DNA of 45,447 bases from Verrucomicrobia bacterium SCGC AAA164-E04 (GTDB taxonomy: Bacteria; Verrucomicrobiota; Verrucomicrobiia; Limisphaerales; AAA164-E04): positions 1-45,447 of the forward strand of contig KB911962.1 in assembly GCA_000383715.1 (NCBI GenBank). Direction: 5' to 3'. Below the pieces are notes generated by a model, which made no database searches, was not told where the DNA came from, and worked only from the letters and a program-made list of their open reading frames with translations. Positions 41,940-45,447 of the stretch are shown here, in pieces; position 1 is the first letter of the stretch, and each line of letters opens with the position of its first letter. The position numbers and the translations under genes are program-made.

Positions 41940-44000
41940 CTAAACAAGATTAAGTCCAAGCTGATTGGTGGTTCCATCCTTAGTGAGAAAAGGAATCGAT
42001 TCGCCTGCCAGAACCTTCTGCAAGAGGCGGTAAAAGACATAAGTGTTATGAAATCCTCGCCGACGATTGCGGTTGTTGCCCCGGAAGATCACCACTTCAA
42101 CTCCCCAAGTCTGGCAGATCGCACACCCGCACTTTTCCCAAGGGCGATGCGTCAAGGTCCGGACGTAAGCATCTCTCATATCAACGCGCTCAGCAGTCAC
42201 GAATTGATCATACTCCAAGAGGGCTTCCAAGGCATCCTCCAGGCTCCCCTTTTTGGATCCATAGGCTCGCACTGCATTCAACGCCGCCTGCTCCATCTTC
42301 AGAATCTTACTCTCCGTGAGGTCTGGATGAGCTTCCATGTTCTTCGCCCGAAAACTCTTCCCCGCTTCAGGGATCCTGAGTGCCGCATAGGGGCCGTCGA
42401 AGCTGGTGTAGCTCTGGTTGACGCGCATCCATGCTTGCCGAAGGTAGGAAGCACTATCTACGGACTGCACTCCTGCTTCGGCGAACGAGTTCATCCAATC
42501 AAGCCGAGCAACGCCGAGAACGTGGATGGAAATATCAGCCGGAACCTTTTCGCGCACCTTCTGGACGCACTGAAGAATTTCCCGAGAGGTAGTGCGAACC
42601 ATGCCACCCAGGGCAATGTACTTGTAGCCCATCTTCACATACTGCCCGGCAGCCTTGGCGTAGGAGTCAGGGTCCCACCCTTGCACTGCTCCGATGGGCT
42701 CCCATTTCAGCTTAGCCTTGTGGTGCTCCTTCAGGAGCTCGTCAGCGTTATTGATCGTGAGATTGTAGCGGTAGAGCTTCTGATCCTCAGTGGCTGAGAC
42801 GATCAGGTGATCCACGCTGATCCCCAGATCGAAGTCCAACCGAGTGTAGTAGTCGAGAACGTCATCAGTGGTGTAAGGGGGCACCTCCTCCATGATGTAA
42901 TCAAAAGCACCGCAGTCGCCCATGATGGGAAACTCACGGGGTACTCGTAGCATCCGGTGGACGCCGATATCATTGATTCGGTCTCTCTTGGCCTTACTCT
43001 TCTCAGCCACAGCCCGGGACATCAGCAAACCATCGTAATTGGGCTCTGGATACATTTGGTGGGCATACACTTGGTTTCCCCAGTCGCCTCGTCCTCCCGA
43101 GTGAGTGTCGGTAATGAAATCGAAATCAGGATCCACTAGGTCATCCCATTCCGGGATGAAGTACCGCAATTTTTTTCGGTGCGGCTTGTCCCACCACGAT
43201 TTCGGAATCTGTATGACTTTGTCGACCTGTGGATTGGGTCGCATCACTGTCTTTTTGGCAGGCGGCTTCTTCTTATCTGAAGTTTTATTCTGTTTACTGG
43301 CGGCGACCTTACCGTTTTCGAGCACAGACAATACGTCCACCTTCGTAGCGGTCAGTATTTTCGGGGTCAGTTTGCCCAAGACTAGCCCCGAGCAAATCCG
43401 ATGTGCCATCTCACCCTTCAACGCCACTAATCCACAAGAAAAACGTTTGGCTTCCGGGTTGGAAAGAGTCACTACCTTCAGATTCTTATGATGCGGTAAC
43501 TTCTTGGCCGCACCTTTCCCGCAAAAAAGTAATGTAGGGGAGGCAAAATCGGTTTTTTCGTTGATTTGGCAAGCTTCCAGATAGGAATCGCCCAGTAGAA
43601 TGATACTCAGATCCCGTTTCGTAGCCATGAGAGCAGCGAAGTCCTTAGCCACATCGAGTTGCTCCGCCCAGTGCCGCAGTTCACCTTTTTTCATCCCTTG
43701 GAAGGTGGCCTCGTAAGGTGCGATCTTACGATCAGACGGGATCAGCCCATATCCGGCTGAGAGGATCTGAAACTCAAGGTTAACTTGCTTGCCTTCTTCT
43801 CTGATGAGACCAACCCCCCTCATCAATCGGACATGTTGTTGCCCTGTATAAAGGCTTTCTGCTGGCATCAAAAAGTCCTTAAGCTCCTTTTCCCTTGATT
43901 GGAGATGTTTTCTACCCGAACAAAAATCATCCGAAACCAACTGATTTGCTGGTTTGCTGGCCTTTTCTCCCGTACAGGATGTTAAGATGAGTGTCCGCAT
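41940..44000 (-). CDS. dpdA: DpdA-like DNA 7-deazaguanine transglycosylase
   Basis: A 686-residue enzyme expected to exchange guanine for a 7-deazaguanine base (preQ0) in DNA. Residues 1-205 resemble the YaaA/DUF6884 fold (LTSCTGEKASKPA, then FQILSAGYGLIPSDRKIAPY). A basic linker (about 235-255, KKKPPAKK) follows. The TGT domain spans about 275-660: GDCGAF with Asp362, GAVQGWD (438-443), YIALGGM and VQSVDSASYLRQAW with nucleophile Asp515. A zinc motif C624xC626xxC629 with H651 matches canonical TGT. QueC, queE and queD lie upstream on the same strand with a 162-nt gap, which supports a preQ0 supply. NurA follows after 2 nt. DpdA family membership is from motifs; DNA specificity is inferred from context. 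Confidence 0.85.
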   Translation of the reverse strand: MRTLILTSCTGEKASKPANQLVSDDFCSGRKHLQSREKELKDFLMPAESLYTGQQHVRLMRGVGLIREEGKQVNLEFQILSAGYGLIPSDRKIAPYEATFQGMKKGELRHWAEQLDVAKDFAALMATKRDLSIILLGDSYLEACQINEKTDFASPTLLFCGKGAAKKLPHHKNLKVVTLSNPEAKRFSCGLVALKGEMAHRICSGLVLGKLTPKILTATKVDVLSVLENGKVAASKQNKTSDKKKPPAKKTVMRPNPQVDKVIQIPKSWWDKPHRKKLRYFIPEWDDLVDPDFDFITDTHSGGRGDWGNQVYAHQMYPEPNYDGLLMSRAVAEKSKAKRDRINDIGVHRMLRVPREFPIMGDCGAFDYIMEEVPPYTTDDVLDYYTRLDFDLGISVDHLIVSATEDQKLYRYNLTINNADELLKEHHKAKLKWEPIGAVQGWDPDSYAKAAGQYVKMGYKYIALGGMVRTTSREILQCVQKVREKVPADISIHVLGVARLDWMNSFAEAGVQSVDSASYLRQAWMRVNQSYTSFDGPYAALRIPEAGKSFRAKNMEAHPDLTESKILKMEQAALNAVRAYGSKKGSLEDALEALLEYDQFVTAERVDMRDAYVRTLTHRPWEKCGCAICQTWGVEVVIFRGNNRNRRRGFHNTYVFYRLLQKVLAGESIPFLTKDGTTNQLGLNLV

Positions 44001-44162
44001 AAGTTATTGCTTTATGCATAACCTTCTAAAGGTCAGGAAACAAGCACATTCAAAATGAAGACAAGACACGTATGCTTATAACTATGCCTTTTGTAAGCTA
44101 GGAGGGGTATGCTCTTTATTCGTTTGTATGAAGGATCAGATTTAGCAAGGGCTTTGAGTGAC

Positions 44163-44618
44163 TCATTTACGATATTCGGCCCAGGAGGTAGCAGTTTCCC
44201 AGACTCTTACCTTAAGGATTCTTACCCCGGAACTCAGTGGATATCTCTTTTCCGGTTTGACAGCGTAATCATTTAATTTTTGTTCAAAGATGTCGTATAT
44301 AGTTTTGGCGATCACTTCGGTAGTGGGATCTTGCGACTGAAATCCAATGACTCGATCCCCGTAACGGTTTTTGAACTCGGTGTAAGCTGGGTCGTCTGTA
44401 TTCATGCACATGGCGTGATCTAGAGTATCCAGATAACTCTCTACAGCCTCTTTAACGATTTTGAAATCGCATACCATATCGTTCTGGTCCAGTTCGTTCG
44501 CCTCCAAGACAAATTCAACCTTGCGTGTGTGCCCATGAGGGAACTGGCATTTGTCTGGATGCTTTGAAAGCATGTGCCCGTTCTCGATGTCTATTGTCTT
44601 ACAGATGCGATATGGCAT
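44163..44618 (-). CDS. queD: 6-carboxy-5,6,7,8-tetrahydropterin synthase
   Basis: Second enzyme of 7-deazaguanine synthesis; it converts dihydroneopterin triphosphate to 6-carboxytetrahydropterin. It has 151 residues. Zinc ligands are His15, His28 and His30 (NGHML and PHGHTRK), the catalytic Cys is Cys24 (KCQFPHGH), and LDHAMCMN supplies the catalytic Asp-His. PTTEVIAKTIYDIF is the usual substrate-binding helix. It begins 6 nt after queE in a queC-queE-queD operon. The operon could serve tRNA queuosine, the DpdA-like enzyme, or both. No folE, queF or tgt is visible in the window. Confidence 0.93.
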   Translation of the reverse strand: MPYRICKTIDIENGHMLSKHPDKCQFPHGHTRKVEFVLEANELDQNDMVCDFKIVKEAVESYLDTLDHAMCMNTDDPAYTEFKNRYGDRVIGFQSQDPTTEVIAKTIYDIFEQKLNDYAVKPEKRYPLSSGVRILKVRVWETATSWAEYRK

Positions 44619-44624
44619 GGTTTT

Positions 44625-45317
44625 TTATGTACCTCGAGTGTTTCCAAATAAATCTACGTGGAGACGGTTACAGAAACGATAACCCTTGGACTTGCATACG
44701 TCGATGACGATATCTGTATGAACGGAAAGTTCCTGCTTATCTTTACCCTCTGGCATGATGAGCACTTTACGTGGTGGTATCGTCAATCCAGTCTCATTGA
44801 CATACTCTTCAATTTCTCGGATGTCATCCGCATGGCTAACGACAAATTTAAGCTGATAATCGTATTGAAGCATCCATTCCTTGGCTATTTCAGGTTTCCA
44901 CCTAGTGTCCTCATGACGACTGCGCCAGGATTCTGAAAGATCGGCTCCGGGTGTTGAGTTTTTTAACTTTGGACTAATAGATACTAAATCACAATCGACT
45001 CCATCCGGCAAAACAGTGCCTGCTGTTTCAATCGTAATATGCATGCCTTTCGATTTAATACGATCGGTTAAGCTATGTATGTCTCGGGCTATCATGGGCT
45101 CACCTCCCGTAAGGACAACGTGGTCTGCATTGTGGGCTTGAATTTCTTCCATTAGGTCATCCAGAGTTTTTTCGACACCCTCCGGATGCCACGACGCATA
45201 CATCGTATCACACCAGGAACAACGAAGGTTACAACCACTGGTGCGGACAAAAACCGAAGGTACTCCTACAAGTTCACCTTCGCCCTGAATTGAATAGAAA
45301 ACCTCCGAGATAAACAT
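44625..45317 (-). CDS. queE: 7-carboxy-7-deazaguanine synthase (radical SAM)
   Basis: A 230-residue radical SAM enzyme that converts 6-carboxytetrahydropterin to 7-carboxy-7-deazaguanine, the step after QueD. SIQGEGELVGVPSVFVRTSG precedes CNLRCSWCD, whose cysteines (Cys29, Cys33, Cys36) bind the 4Fe-4S cluster. DHVVLTGGEPM is the GGE motif that binds SAM. The C-terminus NRLHVDLFGNTRGT is standard. The gene starts 1 nt before the end of queC and ends 6 nt before queD. Motifs are intact. Confidence 0.95.
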   Translation of the reverse strand: MFISEVFYSIQGEGELVGVPSVFVRTSGCNLRCSWCDTMYASWHPEGVEKTLDDLMEEIQAHNADHVVLTGGEPMIARDIHSLTDRIKSKGMHITIETAGTVLPDGVDCDLVSISPKLKNSTPGADLSESWRSRHEDTRWKPEIAKEWMLQYDYQLKFVVSHADDIREIEEYVNETGLTIPPRKVLIMPEGKDKQELSVHTDIVIDVCKSKGYRFCNRLHVDLFGNTRGT

Positions 45318-45318
45318 A

Positions 45319-45447
45319 TCAATCAGAGGCAGGTTTTGGAGGCAAGGGGCTCAAGTCGGTATACTCCGTTGGATCTGGGATGTTTGCTAATTCAAATGCT
45401 TCACGACGCTCAACACAAGTACCGCATTGTCCACAGTGGACCTCCAG
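45319..45447 (-). CDS. queC: 7-cyano-7-deazaguanine synthase, C-terminal fragment
   Basis: Only the last 42 codons are in the window. They read [15 protein letters not shown], the zinc-binding C-terminus of QueC, which makes preQ0 from 7-carboxy-7-deazaguanine and ammonia with ATP. The gene continues past the right edge. Its stop lies 1 nt from the queE start, so the three que genes form one operon. The product preQ0 is the substrate of DpdA-type enzymes and the precursor of queuosine. Confidence 0.9.
   Translation of the reverse strand: MEVHCGQCGTCVERREAFELANIPDPTEYTDLSPLPPKPASD

Noticed and set aside
44001..44162. preQ1 or other queuosine-related riboswitch between queD and the dpdA-like gene
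   Set aside because: No preQ1 aptamer hairpin with the expected A-rich tail or other recognisable aptamer was visible; a weak TTGTTT-17-TATGCA pair is not enough to call a promoter.
1..45447. CRISPR arrays, rRNA genes and complete insertion sequences
   Set aside because: No regularly spaced repeats, rRNA-like stretches, or transposase genes with terminal repeats were seen on reading the window.

Overview
The window looks like a genomic island in a bacterium of the phylum Verrucomicrobiota, probably near Opitutales. This is inferred from secreted proteins with the C-terminal style common in that phylum (ending RNRFYRIR), a CxxC protein with a GPPWPKHPC motif, and the small-protein cluster at 15-16 kb. 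No taxonomic marker was checked. Housekeeping genes lie at both edges: the 5' end of cysS on the left (minus strand) and queC-queE-queD on the right (minus strand). No rRNA, CRISPR array, complete insertion sequence or virion structural gene was recognised.

Region A (about 0.3-8.9 kb) is a small integrated replicon, similar in logic to phage satellites such as P4. It has a tRNA-Tyr(GUA), then 56 nt later a tyrosine recombinase, a small HTH protein, a family-A DNA polymerase with a proofreading domain, a TOPRIM primase/SF3-type helicase, and about 1.25 kb of largely non-coding DNA. That stretch carries six copies of a 12-mer related to GGGTGGACGTAG, two of which form a 13-bp hairpin; it is a good candidate replication origin.

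Region B (about 8.9-20.5 kb) is accessory DNA. It holds hypothetical proteins, remnants of an integron-type integrase, a secreted LRR_5 protein and a secreted SUMF1-fold protein with a collagen-like stretch. A promoter, a SAM-clan riboswitch-like RNA and a terminator precede a tight cluster of four small or uncharacterised genes. An operon of repeat protein, MoxR AAA+ ATPase and HExxH protein follows; its last gene is cut short where the VWA half would be expected.

Region C (about 20.8-31.1 kb) is a defence island. It has a McrBC restriction pair whose McrB carries an EVE base-reading domain, a Sel1-repeat protein, and a divergent four-gene module: HTH regulator plus Ski2-like helicase on one side, a second Ski2-like helicase (HhH and SWIM) plus a compact guanine-transglycosylase (TGT)-like enzyme on the other. 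A perfect 10-bp inverted repeat lies in the shared promoter region.

Region D (31.1-45.4 kb) is a minus-strand series: queC, queE, queD (preQ0 synthesis), then a DpdA-like transglycosylase with an N-terminal YaaA-like domain, NurA, HerA, two distantly related unknown proteins (566 and 574 aa) flanking a truncated PD-(D/E)XK protein, a gene remnant, a UvrD-type helicase, a Cas4/AddB-like nuclease and a decayed last gene. The reading offered here is a 7-deazaguanine DNA modification system joined to a HerA-NurA/UvrD/nuclease restriction module. The set differs from the classical dpdA-K cluster as I know it. Two different TGT-like enzymes in one island, each with its own helicase partners, is the most striking feature of the window.
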